Shown here: piece by piece, positions 7,948 to 16,431 of the stretch
How positions within the stretch are numbered: the first letter of the stretch is position 1
Layout: each line of letters opens with the position of its first letter
NCBI GenBank assembly: GCA_022510865.1
Contig: JAFLSQ010000007.1
Span: forward strand, 1 to 64,000
Reading direction: 5' to 3'
Source: Treponema sp.
GTDB taxonomy: Bacteria; Spirochaetota; Spirochaetia; Treponematales; Treponemataceae
DNA length: 64,000 bases
Notes under the pieces: generated by a model
Told to the model about the DNA's origin: nothing
Database searches by the model: none
Seen by the model: only the letters and a program-made list of their open reading frames with translations
Program-made: the position numbers and the translations under genes

Positions 7948-8361
7948 ATGTCTTTGAAGAAAACTTTTTCAAGCGATGGAAAAAAATGCACCGTTGTGTT
8001 CACTGTGAATCCCGAGGCCGCCGCCGGCGCGTCAAAAGTTTATCTTGTCGGCGAGTTCAACAGCTGGAATCCTACCGCGACTCCGATGAAAAAAGATCCT
8101 GCCGGGTCTTTCTCTGTGAAAAAGCAGCTGGACACGAACAAGGAGTTCCAGTTCCGCTACTGCCTTGACGGAAACATCTGGATTAACGACTGGAAGGCTG
8201 ATAAATACGTGCGCTCAGAGCTTGCCAACGATGACAATTCTGTTGTTGACACTACAGTGCCAAAATCCTTGAAAGCGGGTAAAACGCCTGCCGCAAAGGA
8301 GACTGGCGGGAAAACTGCCGCAAAAAAATCGGCCGCGCCTAAAAAATCAGCAAAAAAATAG
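7948..8361 (+). CDS. CBM48/isoamylase N-terminal domain protein with basic tail
   Basis: Residues 10-95 form an early-set, glycogen-binding-type domain: VYLVGEFNSWNP, a long strand-rich stretch, then FQFRYCLDG and W-x-N-D-W. Residues 108-137 are a Lys/Ala-rich tail resembling histone-like tails. There is no signal peptide, so it is probably cytoplasmic. Stand-alone CBM48 proteins may bind glycogen or related glucans; the ligand here is inferred. GGGAG precedes the ATG. The window also encodes a secreted CBM48 protein at 20325. Confidence 0.8.
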   Translation: MSLKKTFSSDGKKCTVVFTVNPEAAAGASKVYLVGEFNSWNPTATPMKKDPAGSFSVKKQLDTNKEFQFRYCLDGNIWINDWKADKYVRSELANDDNSVVDTTVPKSLKAGKTPAAKETGGKTAAKKSAAPKKSAKK

Positions 8362-8380
8362 CGAATCTGATTTTACGCTA

Positions 8381-8409
8381 TTGACAAAGTGAGCATAAAA
8401 CTGTATTTT
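8381..8409 (+). promoter_or_regulatory. tRNA promoter
   Basis: TTGACA (8381-8386), 17-bp spacer, TATTTT (8404-8409), 22 bases before the tRNA-Gln gene. Confidence 0.75.
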
Positions 8410-8419
8410 ATGCTCACTT
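8387..8419. promoter_or_regulatory. 14-bp inverted repeat covering the tRNA promoter
   Basis: AAGTGAGCATAAAA and TTTTATGCTCACTT flank five bases. The palindrome covers the spacer, the -10 box and the expected transcription start. It has operator geometry and no following T-run. Confidence 0.6.
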
Positions 8420-8430
8420 GACTTGTTTAT

Positions 8431-8501
8431 TCCCCGATTGTGTAATGGTAGCACTTCAGATTCTGGTTCTGACTGTGGGGGTTCGAATCCTCCTTGGGGA
8501 A
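8431..8501 (+). tRNA. tRNA-Gln (CTG)
   Basis: Acceptor stem TCCCCGA/TTGGGGA, anticodon stem TCAGA/TCTGA with loop TTCTGGT (anticodon CTG), T-arm GGGGG-TTCGAAT-CCTCC. No CCA is encoded. Confidence 0.93.
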
Positions 8502-8506
8502 AAAAC

Positions 8507-8579
8507 GGCTCCCTCGAATATCGGTTTAGTTCATCGCCCTCTCAAGGCGGAGAGACGGGTTCGACTCCCGTGGGAGCTA
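8507..8579 (+). tRNA. tRNA-Glu (CTC)
   Basis: Acceptor GGCTCCC/GGGAGCT, short D-stem GAA/TTC, anticodon stem TCGCC/GGCGG with loop CTCTCAA (anticodon CTC), T-loop TTCGACT. It is five bases after tRNA-Gln and certainly co-transcribed with it. Confidence 0.93.
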
Positions 8580-8588
8580 AAACAGAAG

Positions 8589-8610
8589 ACTCGCTTCGGC
8601 GAGTTTTTTT
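8589..8610 (+). terminator. terminator of the tRNA pair
   Basis: ACTCGC-TTCG-GCGAGT followed by a T-run. Confidence 0.9.
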
Positions 8611-8632
8611 GTTTTAACGGATTTTCTGTCCG

Positions 8633-8661
8633 TTGAAATTCTGCGCAAATTGATATATTAT
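8633..8661 (+). promoter_or_regulatory. promoter for leaderless transcript
   Basis: TTGAAA (8633-8638), 17-bp spacer, TATTAT (8656-8661); the -10 box ends six bases before the ATG at 8668, so transcription should begin at the start codon. Confidence 0.7.
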
Positions 8662-8667
8662 TTTTGT

Positions 8668-10380
8668 ATGCTCGAAGAAGATTCAAAAGGAACTTTTGAC
8701 AAACTTGTCGCGGGGCTTTCGTCAGCGGAGCGCACCGCAATGCTCAGCGGAATCGGTTCTACAACGGAAAGTTCCATCCAGTTCATTGACACGGAGACTG
8801 TGAGCACGGAAAAAAATCTTTCACTTCAAGCGCAATTGAAGAACGAGTCGCTGTTCTATAAAATCATGCTCTGGATTCGCGGATTTTTCAAGCGGCAGTC
8901 CTCCGAGAGAGTTTACAGTGATGATGTCCTGACCGCACTCGGCCGCAGAATCGCCCGCAATCATCCCGGCCTCATCGATTATAAAATGAAGGCTCTGGGC
9001 GGGAATTTTTACGCGCGGCTTCAGGCACTCAAAGAGGCGTCCGATTTTTTTAAGCCTTACATGGTGATGATTGAGGACAATCCCGGCGAGTTCTACGTTT
9101 TTCTCTGCTCGTTCATCACCCCGGATTTTGTTGACGAGGTGACTGCCCGGGCAGACCCTTTCATTCTGGATTTTGATGCCGAGCCGACCTCGGAGCACAG
9201 GAATTCAATCCTGCGTTCTCTGGAGGATGTGCTCAAGAACATGAATTCACAGACAAAAACCGTCCTTTATGACGCAATCTCCTCGCTGAACTGGCTCATC
9301 CATTTCTGCAAGCTTCCGTTCCTGCATTTTATGGCGCAGTTCACGAGCGTTCTTGGCGATACTTACACCTGCCCGTACAGGAACGCCACCGTGGATTACG
9401 ATGCTTTCGCCGCGGTTTTCACGAACGTCCGCTCAATCACAACCGAGCTGCTTGAGTCGATTTTTCTTTTCTCGCAGCGCACAAAAATCACCGAGAACGC
9501 GCAGCAAAAAGACATAGAGCGGGCGGTCAAAGATTTTCTTGCCAAGGCGAACCAGCAGCTCATCCCAATCCAGATGTTCATAAGCTCTGTTCCGGTTCTC
9601 AAAGTGGGCAAGCTTGTGAATGATAATTATGACTGGATTCCCCAGACGATGGAGGGCGCGGAGGCGTGGTTCGCGGCGTTCCGGGCGCAGTGGCGCAAAA
9701 TCCTTGATGCGCGCTGGAACGAGTGGATTCTTGCCAAGAAAAAGATTTCAATAGAAAAAACTCTTCTTTCTGATTTTGATATTGATGAATTCCCGGTCAT
9801 GGAAAATCGTCCGTGGCTTGAGCTGTGGACAAGCGTCACGTTCCATTACGAGCTTTCTTCCGGGCTTCTGAGCTGGTTCGTGAACTGCGCTTTTGAGAAG
9901 ATGTACGCGCGGTTCAATGAGGTTATGATGGAGGGCGTTTTTATCCGCAATGAGAAGCGCGTGGAATTTTCTGACGGCCTGAACCTGCTCAATCAGGCGG
10001 CAAATCAGATGCGCGAGCTGATTCACAGCCTTTCTTCTGAGGGCGAGATTGGAATTGCGTTCGCGGATATTGTGCGCAATCAGATTCTGAGCTTGCAGGT
10101 GCAGAACAGAATTGACGGGCTGATGGGCAGGGTGGAGACTGAAATCCGCGGGATTATCAACACGCTGATGAAATGCGGAAAAACTCTTGGCGCGATTCTC
10201 TCTGAGATTCTGGATGATGACAACCATCGCACCCACGATATTTTGCAGAACCTGAAAAGCATAAAAGGCCAGTTTAACCGCGAGTGGCGCGAGAACCTTG
10301 CGGCAGAAAAAGAGCGGTTCAAGAAATTTCTGTATTATCTGACAGAACTGAGCAACATTGACACAACTGGCCGCTCATGA
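8668..10380 (+). CDS. spirochaete-specific hypothetical protein, 570 aa
   Basis: A long, mainly helical soluble protein with no signal peptide or convincing membrane segment. I recognise it only as the kind of protein conserved among spirochaetes (possibly DUF5312, uncertain). ATG at 8668 was chosen over the in-frame TTG at 8650 because the TTG lies within the promoter. No ribosome-binding site is present and a leaderless mRNA is predicted. pgeF begins four bases after the stop. Similar-sized helical spirochaetal proteins occur at 25607 and 36066, but no clear similarity between them could be established by eye. Confidence 0.85.
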   Translation: MLEEDSKGTFDKLVAGLSSAERTAMLSGIGSTTESSIQFIDTETVSTEKNLSLQAQLKNESLFYKIMLWIRGFFKRQSSERVYSDDVLTALGRRIARNHPGLIDYKMKALGGNFYARLQALKEASDFFKPYMVMIEDNPGEFYVFLCSFITPDFVDEVTARADPFILDFDAEPTSEHRNSILRSLEDVLKNMNSQTKTVLYDAISSLNWLIHFCKLPFLHFMAQFTSVLGDTYTCPYRNATVDYDAFAAVFTNVRSITTELLESIFLFSQRTKITENAQQKDIERAVKDFLAKANQQLIPIQMFISSVPVLKVGKLVNDNYDWIPQTMEGAEAWFAAFRAQWRKILDARWNEWILAKKKISIEKTLLSDFDIDEFPVMENRPWLELWTSVTFHYELSSGLLSWFVNCAFEKMYARFNEVMMEGVFIRNEKRVEFSDGLNLLNQAANQMRELIHSLSSEGEIGIAFADIVRNQILSLQVQNRIDGLMGRVETEIRGIINTLMKCGKTLGAILSEILDDDNHRTHDILQNLKSIKGQFNREWRENLAAEKERFKKFLYYLTELSNIDTTGRS

Positions 10381-10384
10381 TTTT

Positions 10385-11239
10385 ATGAATGAGATTTGCC
10401 TGGCGGACTTTTGCCAAGAATCATCGCAGAAATATGTTGCCTTCTCGTTTTACGATGACAAAAAGCCTCTTCTTGCGCCGTCACCGCTTTGCGCCCTGTC
10501 GCTTCGTGCCGCAGGCTCAATGCGCTTCCGCTGGAATGAGAGCAATCCTGCGCGTGATGATTTTCTTGCCTCCCTGCGTGACAGCCAAGTGTCCGGCGCG
10601 GCAAAAGCAGGAGAATCAAAAAGTTTTGTTCCCGTGCAGCTTAGCCACAGCCACACAGTTTATGATGTCTCCTGCGCGGAGGATACCGCCGGGAAAATCG
10701 GGGACGGGATAATCACCGTGAATCCGTCGCTGATTCCTACGGTGACTGTCGCGGACTGCGTCCCTTTGTTTTTGTGGGAGCCGCGGACCGGGGTTTTCGG
10801 AATCGTCCATTCGGGATGGAAAGGAACCGGAATTGTGGCGGATGCCCTTGCTCTGGCCGCCGAGCGTTACGGCGCGAATGCGTCAGATTTTTTTATTGCG
10901 ATTGGCCCGCATATCCGTGAGTGCTGCTATTGTGTGGATGAGGAGCGCGCGGATTATTTTGCGCGGAATTTCAGCTCTGATTGCGTGCCCCCGCTTGATG
11001 ATGCGCAAGGTCCAAAAATCCGCTGGAATACTGGCGGCGGGAAGGCGTTCCGGCTTTCGCTTGAGCGCGCGAATCTTGCCCTGCTGAAAAAAATCGGTGT
11101 ACAGGAGCGACGAATCACCCTGTGCACCGACTGCACTTGCTGCAATCCAGTCTTCGGCTCAAACCGCCGCGAGACCATCGCAACAGGCTGCCAGGACAAT
11201 TTTACTGTCATGGCAGCGTTCATAGTAAAACCGTCCTAA
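10385..11239 (+). CDS. pgeF: YfiH/LACC1 family protein, peptidoglycan editing factor
   Basis: Belongs to the DUF152/YfiH laccase-domain family. Members are zinc proteins described as purine nucleoside phosphorylases, and as preventing misincorporation of Ser/Gly into peptidoglycan. Zinc-site motifs are visible: HSGWKG, GPHIRECCYCV and CTDCTCCNPVFGSNRRE. ATG at 10385 was chosen; the TTG at 10358 lies inside the upstream gene. It follows that gene by four bases without a clear ribosome-binding site, so coupling is likely. The 3' end overlaps the convergent carboxylase gene by four bases. Confidence 0.88.
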   Translation: MNEICLADFCQESSQKYVAFSFYDDKKPLLAPSPLCALSLRAAGSMRFRWNESNPARDDFLASLRDSQVSGAAKAGESKSFVPVQLSHSHTVYDVSCAEDTAGKIGDGIITVNPSLIPTVTVADCVPLFLWEPRTGVFGIVHSGWKGTGIVADALALAAERYGANASDFFIAIGPHIRECCYCVDEERADYFARNFSSDCVPPLDDAQGPKIRWNTGGGKAFRLSLERANLALLKKIGVQERRITLCTDCTCCNPVFGSNRRETIATGCQDNFTVMAAFIVKPS

Positions 11240-12726
11240 AGCGGAATGTTTCCGTGCTTTTTGAGCGGCTTGTTCGTGAAAATTTTTGTCTCAAGGAAGT
11301 CAAAGCTGCTTACGATGCGTTTTCTTGTCTCTTCCGGCGCAATGACCTCCGTGATGTATCCGCGCTCTGCGGCAATTTTCGGCGTCATAATCTCTTTCTT
11401 GTACTGCTCTGTCTTGACAGAAATCTCGCCCGCCATGTTCGGGTCTTTAAGCTCCTTCGCATACAGAATCTCAATCGCGCCCTCCGCGCCCATGACCGCA
11501 ATCTCCGCGCTTGGCCACGCATAGACAAAGTCCGCGCCAAGATGACGTGAGCACATCGCGATGTACGCGCCTCCAATCGCCTTGCGCAGAATCACTGTGA
11601 GCTTTGGCACCGTGGCCTCGCTGTAAGCGTAAATCACTTTCGCGCCGTGGCGGATGATTCCTTTCTGCTCTTCCTGCGGCCCCGGAATGAAGCCCGGAAC
11701 ATCAACGAAAGTCAGAAGCGGGATGTCAAAGCTGTCGCAGTAGCGGATAAAACGCGCGATTTTGTCAGAAGCGTCGCAGTCGAGGACACCGCCAAGACCT
11801 TTCGGGTTGTTCGCGACAATTCCGACCGTCCTGCCCTCAATTTTTGAGAAGCCGGTCACGCAGTTCACGGCGAATTCAGTCATAACCTCAAGGAAAGAGT
11901 CCTCGTCAATCACACAGTTGATGACATCGCGCACATCATAGCCCTGACGCGGATTCTCCGGCAGAATCTCGTTGATTTTTTTCGCGGATTTTCTGGCATC
12001 AAACTTGAATTTCTCTGATGGCTCAAGCTTGTCCCCGAAATAATGCGGAATATAATCCAGAAGCCTGCGGACTTTCTCGTAGCAGTCGTTCTCGTTCTCG
12101 CAGCGGAAGTGCGCCACGCCGGATTTCTGAGAGTGGATTGCGGCCCCGCCCAAATCCTCTGCGGAAATGTCCATGAACATCACTGATTTCACGACTTTTG
12201 GCCCTGTGATGAACATCTGGCTTATCTGGTCAACCGTGAAAATAAAATCCGTGATTCCGGGCGAATAGACCGCGCCGCCGGCACAAGGCCCCGCGATGAT
12301 GGAAATCTGCGGGATTGCCCCTGATGCCCTCACGTTCTGATTGAAAACATTTCCGTAACCGCCAAGCGCGTCAACTCCCTCCTGAATTCTGGCTCCGCCA
12401 GAGTCATTGATTCCGATGACCGGGCATCTTGCGTCCACTGCCATTTTTGTAAGCTCCGCGATTTTCTTGCCGTGCATATTGCCGAGCGAGCCGCCCTGAA
12501 CCGTGAAGTCCTGCGCGTAAATCGCGACTTTTCTTCCGTGAATCTTTCCGAATCCCGTGATTACTCCGTCATAAGGAATGTCTTTCTTGTCCATTCCGAA
12601 GCTGGTGCAGTTGTGACGCGCCCCCTGATAAGTCTCAACAAAAGTGCCCTCATCACAAAGCGCGTTGATTCTTTCAATCGCGTGAAGTTTGCCTTTGGCA
12701 TGTTGTTTCTCAATATTGTATTCCAT
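11236..12726 (-). CDS. acyl-CoA carboxylase, carboxyltransferase (beta) subunit
   Basis: The 496-residue protein matches the carboxyltransferase subunit of propionyl-CoA carboxylase and methylmalonyl-CoA decarboxylase (PccB/MmdA). It has the double crotonase fold and typical segments DSGGARIQEGV, GPCAGGAVYSPG, and in the second half GFIPGPQEE and RKAIGGAYIAM. ATG at 12726 was chosen because GAGGT precedes it. No biotin carboxylase, biotin carrier or decarboxylase membrane subunit is adjacent. Carboxylase (anabolic) versus decarboxylase (succinate to propionate) roles therefore cannot be separated here. Confidence 0.9.
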   Translation of the reverse strand: MEYNIEKQHAKGKLHAIERINALCDEGTFVETYQGARHNCTSFGMDKKDIPYDGVITGFGKIHGRKVAIYAQDFTVQGGSLGNMHGKKIAELTKMAVDARCPVIGINDSGGARIQEGVDALGGYGNVFNQNVRASGAIPQISIIAGPCAGGAVYSPGITDFIFTVDQISQMFITGPKVVKSVMFMDISAEDLGGAAIHSQKSGVAHFRCENENDCYEKVRRLLDYIPHYFGDKLEPSEKFKFDARKSAKKINEILPENPRQGYDVRDVINCVIDEDSFLEVMTEFAVNCVTGFSKIEGRTVGIVANNPKGLGGVLDCDASDKIARFIRYCDSFDIPLLTFVDVPGFIPGPQEEQKGIIRHGAKVIYAYSEATVPKLTVILRKAIGGAYIAMCSRHLGADFVYAWPSAEIAVMGAEGAIEILYAKELKDPNMAGEISVKTEQYKKEIMTPKIAAERGYITEVIAPEETRKRIVSSFDFLETKIFTNKPLKKHGNIPL

Positions 12727-12879
12727 AAAATACCTCGTGAAAAATCCTTTTCTTCTGATATTATAAGATGGCTTGCGTAGTGTCAATGACAAAAAAGCCC
12801 TTGAGTGTCAGAATAAAATTCGTGTTCCCGCGGATTTCCTGGCCTTTATGAATGTGCGGGCAATCCGTCTAAAAACTGA

Positions 12880-12908
12880 TTGATTATTACATCCATAAAT
12901 GATAAAAT
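12880..12908 (+). promoter_or_regulatory. yajC-secD-secF promoter
   Basis: TTGATT (12880-12885), 17-bp spacer, TAAAAT (12903-12908). Confidence 0.6.
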
Positions 12909-12957
12909 CTTAGGACTGATTTTTATCAGATTTTAAAAATTTAGGATGGAAAAATAT

Positions 12958-13392
12958 ATGTCTTTTATTCCGTTTTTACAGAGCGCAGGCGCAGCAGGAA
13001 GCGCATCCTCATCGGCTTCGCTGGTGACTTTCCTGCCGATTGTCTTCATTTTTGTGATTTTCTATTTCTTTTTGATTCGTCCGCAGAACAAGAAACAGAA
13101 AGAGACAGAGAAGATGATCAACGCCCTTAAAAAAGGCGACAAGGTAATCACAATCGGGGGGATTCACGGCACTGTCTCGTCTCTCAAAGAGAAAACTGTG
13201 ATTCTTAAAGTTGACGATGACTGCAAGATTGAATTCAACCGCACTGCGATTGCCTCGGTTGAGCTTTCTGATGAGGAGAAAGCAAAGCTTGCGGCCGCCG
13301 CGAACGAGAAGAAGGCGAAAAAGTCAAAGAAATCATCTGAGCCGGCAGAGATTGCCGCCGCCGAGGATGACAAAAAAGAAGAGAACAAATAA
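12958..13392 (+). CDS. yajC: preprotein translocase subunit YajC
   Basis: Small membrane component that associates with SecDF. Residues of about 19-37 form the single transmembrane helix, followed by the family motif IRPQNKKQKE and a KGDKVITIGGIHG stretch. The C-terminal 40 residues are a Lys/Glu/Ala-rich extension. An earlier ATG at 12946 is possible, but the AGGA box abuts it, so 12958 was preferred. It heads yajC-secD-secF, the usual bacterial order. Confidence 0.92.
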   Translation: MSFIPFLQSAGAAGSASSSASLVTFLPIVFIFVIFYFFLIRPQNKKQKETEKMINALKKGDKVITIGGIHGTVSSLKEKTVILKVDDDCKIEFNRTAIASVELSDEEKAKLAAAANEKKAKKSKKSSEPAEIAAAEDDKKEENK

Positions 13393-13409
13393 TTCGGAGT
13401 AAATAAAAG

Positions 13410-15155
13410 ATGAACAAACGAACTCGTTTAGTGTTGCTGCTTGTTGTTCTGGGGCTTTGTTTTGTCTTCCTCTGGCCGTCAATCAGCTGGTACGGAAGAA
13501 CCCCGAAGGAATTGCAGCAGCTTGCGTTAGGCTCAACGGAAGCCATCAAAACTTATGCGGAGCTGAGGGCTGCGGATGACGTGCGTGCCATTAAATCGCT
13601 GGTGGCAGACAATCCGTCCGCATTGCTTGGCGATGAGTATTCATGGATTAAAAAAGACGTTGCCAGACGCTACAAGGTTCTGGACAAATCCGTGCCGTCT
13701 CCGCTTACAGTCATGGATGTTGTCGCCGCTTATGACAGCGAGCTTGATTTTATGAGCGTTGTCCAGAAAAAATACCGCGATGAGATTACCAAGGCAAAAA
13801 AATATTACGAGAATTCCGTCAAACTCGGTCTGGATTTGTCGGGCGGCATGAACATCATCGTCCGTGCGGATTTGGATGCCGCGCTTGCCTCCCAGGAGAA
13901 TTCCGGAGTCAGGGAGAATGCCGAGGTTCTCAAAAAAGAAGCGATGGAGAATGCGATAGACAACCTCTCAAGCCGCATAGATAAATTCGGCCTCACGTCG
14001 CCGGTCATCCGTCAGCAGGGCGATGACAGGATTTACATCGAGATTCCGGGGGCGGCCCAGGCGGATGCAATCAACACGCTGATTATGGGAAAGGGAATTC
14101 TGAATTTCCGCCTTGTTGATATGGATGCCACGAACGCGTTCAAATCGTATTATGCGAGAAATCCCGCGACGACTTTCAACGCTTCCGGCGAGCTGATGGA
14201 TTCCTCTGTGATTCCGGATGACTGCGAGGTTTTCGGCGTTTACACAAAGGATGATTACGGCCTTGACGAGCGCATTGACTGGCTTGTGGTTAAAAAAGAA
14301 ATTGCGCTTGATGGTCAGCACGTAAAATCCGCAGAGGTTCGTGCGGATGAGTTCACGAACCAGCCGGAGGTGGCGTTCATGCTTGATGCTGAGGGCGCGA
14401 GGATTTTCGGCGATTTCACGGGAGCGCACGTTGGCGAGAACCTTGCCATTGTGAGCGACAATAAAGTTAAATCAAACGCAAGGATTCAGACTGCAATCAC
14501 AGGCGGCTCTGTCTCGCTTTCCGGCGGTTTCACTTATGATGAGGCGAACAACATCCGGAAAGTTCTTCAGACGGCGTGGCTGAATGTTCCGCTTGAGGTT
14601 GAGAGCCAGCAGGTGATTGGCGCGTCTCTTGGCGAGGAGGCAATCCATCAGGGTGTGATGGCAATCCTTCTTGGTCTTGGCCTGATTCTTGTTTTCATGC
14701 TGATTTTCTACAAGTCCGCGGGAATAAATGCGGTCGTCGCACAGATTCTGAACCTTTACATGATGTTCTCCATTCTCTCCGCGTTCAATTACACGCTCAC
14801 GCTCTCTTCCATTGCCGGTATGATTCTTACAATCGGTATGGCGGTTGACGCGAACGTGCTCGTTTTTGAGAGGATTAAGGAGGAGCTGCGGCAGGGCAAG
14901 AGCCGCGAGGTGGCAATTTCGATGGGATTCGACAATGCTCTGTGGGCGATTCTGGACTCAAACATCACGACATTCATTGCCGCAATTTTCCTGAGCCAGC
15001 TTGGAACCGGCGCAATTCAGGGATTCGCCGTGTCTTTGGCGATTGGCGTTGTTTCATCCGTTTTCACGGCTCTGTTCGTTTCACGCCTCATCTTTGATTT
15101 TGATACTGATGTGCTTCATGCAAAGAAAGTGAGCATCGGATGGGGGATAAAATAA
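13410..15155 (+). CDS. secD: protein-export membrane protein SecD
   Basis: RND-family partner of SecYEG that uses the proton or sodium gradient to pull proteins across the membrane. The 581-residue protein has an N-terminal membrane segment, a large periplasmic region with LGLDLSGGMNI, and a C-terminal five-helix bundle containing GMAVDANVLVFERIKEE, diagnostic for SecD. The stop overlaps the secF start by one base (TAATG at 15153-15157). Confidence 0.97.
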   Translation: MNKRTRLVLLLVVLGLCFVFLWPSISWYGRTPKELQQLALGSTEAIKTYAELRAADDVRAIKSLVADNPSALLGDEYSWIKKDVARRYKVLDKSVPSPLTVMDVVAAYDSELDFMSVVQKKYRDEITKAKKYYENSVKLGLDLSGGMNIIVRADLDAALASQENSGVRENAEVLKKEAMENAIDNLSSRIDKFGLTSPVIRQQGDDRIYIEIPGAAQADAINTLIMGKGILNFRLVDMDATNAFKSYYARNPATTFNASGELMDSSVIPDDCEVFGVYTKDDYGLDERIDWLVVKKEIALDGQHVKSAEVRADEFTNQPEVAFMLDAEGARIFGDFTGAHVGENLAIVSDNKVKSNARIQTAITGGSVSLSGGFTYDEANNIRKVLQTAWLNVPLEVESQQVIGASLGEEAIHQGVMAILLGLGLILVFMLIFYKSAGINAVVAQILNLYMMFSILSAFNYTLTLSSIAGMILTIGMAVDANVLVFERIKEELRQGKSREVAISMGFDNALWAILDSNITTFIAAIFLSQLGTGAIQGFAVSLAIGVVSSVFTALFVSRLIFDFDTDVLHAKKVSIGWGIK

Positions 15156-16369
15156 TGAGAAAACAGATAAAATTCAGCAGGGCATTTCTTCCTTGCTCAA
15201 TCATAAGCTGCGCGCTGATTATTTTCGGGATTGTCGGCTTCTGCACAAAAGGAATCAATCTTGGTCTGGATTTCCGCCCCGGTCTGATTGAGGAAGTCCG
15301 CGTGGCGAATCCGGTCGCAGAAATCGTTTATAACGGCCCTGCGAGCGTTTCCTTGGATTTGTCCGCCGGACAGATGGATATTGTCATAAGCGGAACTGGG
15401 GTTGCCAACGAGACCCGGCAGATGAACTTCGCGCTTTACAAGACTGTCGCGGAGCTTGCCGCGGAGGTGAACAAGATTGACGATGTTGTTATGACCGTCA
15501 GAGACGGCTCTTATGATACGACAAAACTTTTCTTGAATTCTGCCGTGACGAATCAGCTGAGGACTGAGCCGCTGTACATTTATCCTGCGGGAACTTCCGA
15601 GATTACAACTGATGATTTGCGCGCTGCTCTTGGAGACGAGGGCGTGGCAATCAAGCAGCTGGGTAACGGCGCGGATGCTTCCTACCAGATTCGCATGGGC
15701 GTTTCTGATGATGAGGCGCAGAACGATTTGCAGTCCGGGGTGAACGAGAAGCTTTATTCTGCGTTCGGAAAAGAGCGCGTGGCAATCGTCAAGACTGATT
15801 TTATTGGCGCGGGAATGTCAAAATCAATCGGAACGCGGTCAATCATCATGTTCGTGTGCGTTGTCGTCCTCATCTGGATTTACGCGACAATCCGCTTCCA
15901 CTGGGATTTCGCGCTCGGCTCTGTAATCGCATTGCTGCATGACACTCTGATTATGTTCACTTTCATCGTGTGGACTCAGATGGAATTCTCCACGACGGTT
16001 CTTGCCGCGGTTCTGACAATCATCGGTTATTCCATAAACGCGACGGTGGTCATCCTTGACCGAATCCGCTTCAATCTCAAGATGATGCCGGAGGCAAAGA
16101 CTTTTGCCGATATTCTGAACAAGGCTCTGAATGACACGCTCGTCCGCTCAATCCTCACGACTGTGACGACTTTGTTCGCGGTTGTCTCGCTTTATGTGTT
16201 CACCACAGGAAGCATAAAAGACTTCTCGCTTGCAATGATAGTCGGATTGCTCAGCGGAATGTACTCGTCAATTTTTGTGTCGAGCGCGTTCATCAGCCTT
16301 TCAAGAAGAAAATGGCGGCCTGAATTCGGCATCCATCATTCTTTGAAGCACGTCCGCGCGGACGAATAG
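15155..16369 (+). CDS. secF: protein-export membrane protein SecF
   Basis: Forms the SecDF complex. The 404-residue sequence shows an N-terminal helix, NLGLDFRPG, a periplasmic domain longer than in E. coli SecF, and the helical bundle with IGYSINATVVILDRIR. ATG at 15155 was chosen, overlapping the secD stop, with a purine-rich GGGGGA seven bases upstream. Confidence 0.96.
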   Translation: MRKQIKFSRAFLPCSIISCALIIFGIVGFCTKGINLGLDFRPGLIEEVRVANPVAEIVYNGPASVSLDLSAGQMDIVISGTGVANETRQMNFALYKTVAELAAEVNKIDDVVMTVRDGSYDTTKLFLNSAVTNQLRTEPLYIYPAGTSEITTDDLRAALGDEGVAIKQLGNGADASYQIRMGVSDDEAQNDLQSGVNEKLYSAFGKERVAIVKTDFIGAGMSKSIGTRSIIMFVCVVVLIWIYATIRFHWDFALGSVIALLHDTLIMFTFIVWTQMEFSTTVLAAVLTIIGYSINATVVILDRIRFNLKMMPEAKTFADILNKALNDTLVRSILTTVTTLFAVVSLYVFTTGSIKDFSLAMIVGLLSGMYSSIFVSSAFISLSRRKWRPEFGIHHSLKHVRADE

Positions 16370-16382
16370 AGACGTTTTCTGA

Positions 16383-16417
16383 AAGGAACTTTGTCCTGCA
16401 CAAAGTTCCTTTTTTTT
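16383..16417 (+). terminator. terminator of the sec operon, overlapping the ispH promoter
   Basis: AAGGAACTTTGT-CCTGC-ACAAAGTTCCTT followed by a T-run. Confidence 0.92.
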
Positions 16418-16425
16418 GATATACT
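16397..16425 (+). promoter_or_regulatory. ispH promoter inside the preceding terminator
   Basis: TGCACA (16397-16402) lies in the terminator loop and descending arm; 17 bases on is TATACT (16420-16425), ending six bases before the ispH ATG. Confidence 0.6.
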
Positions 16426-16431
16426 TGCTTT

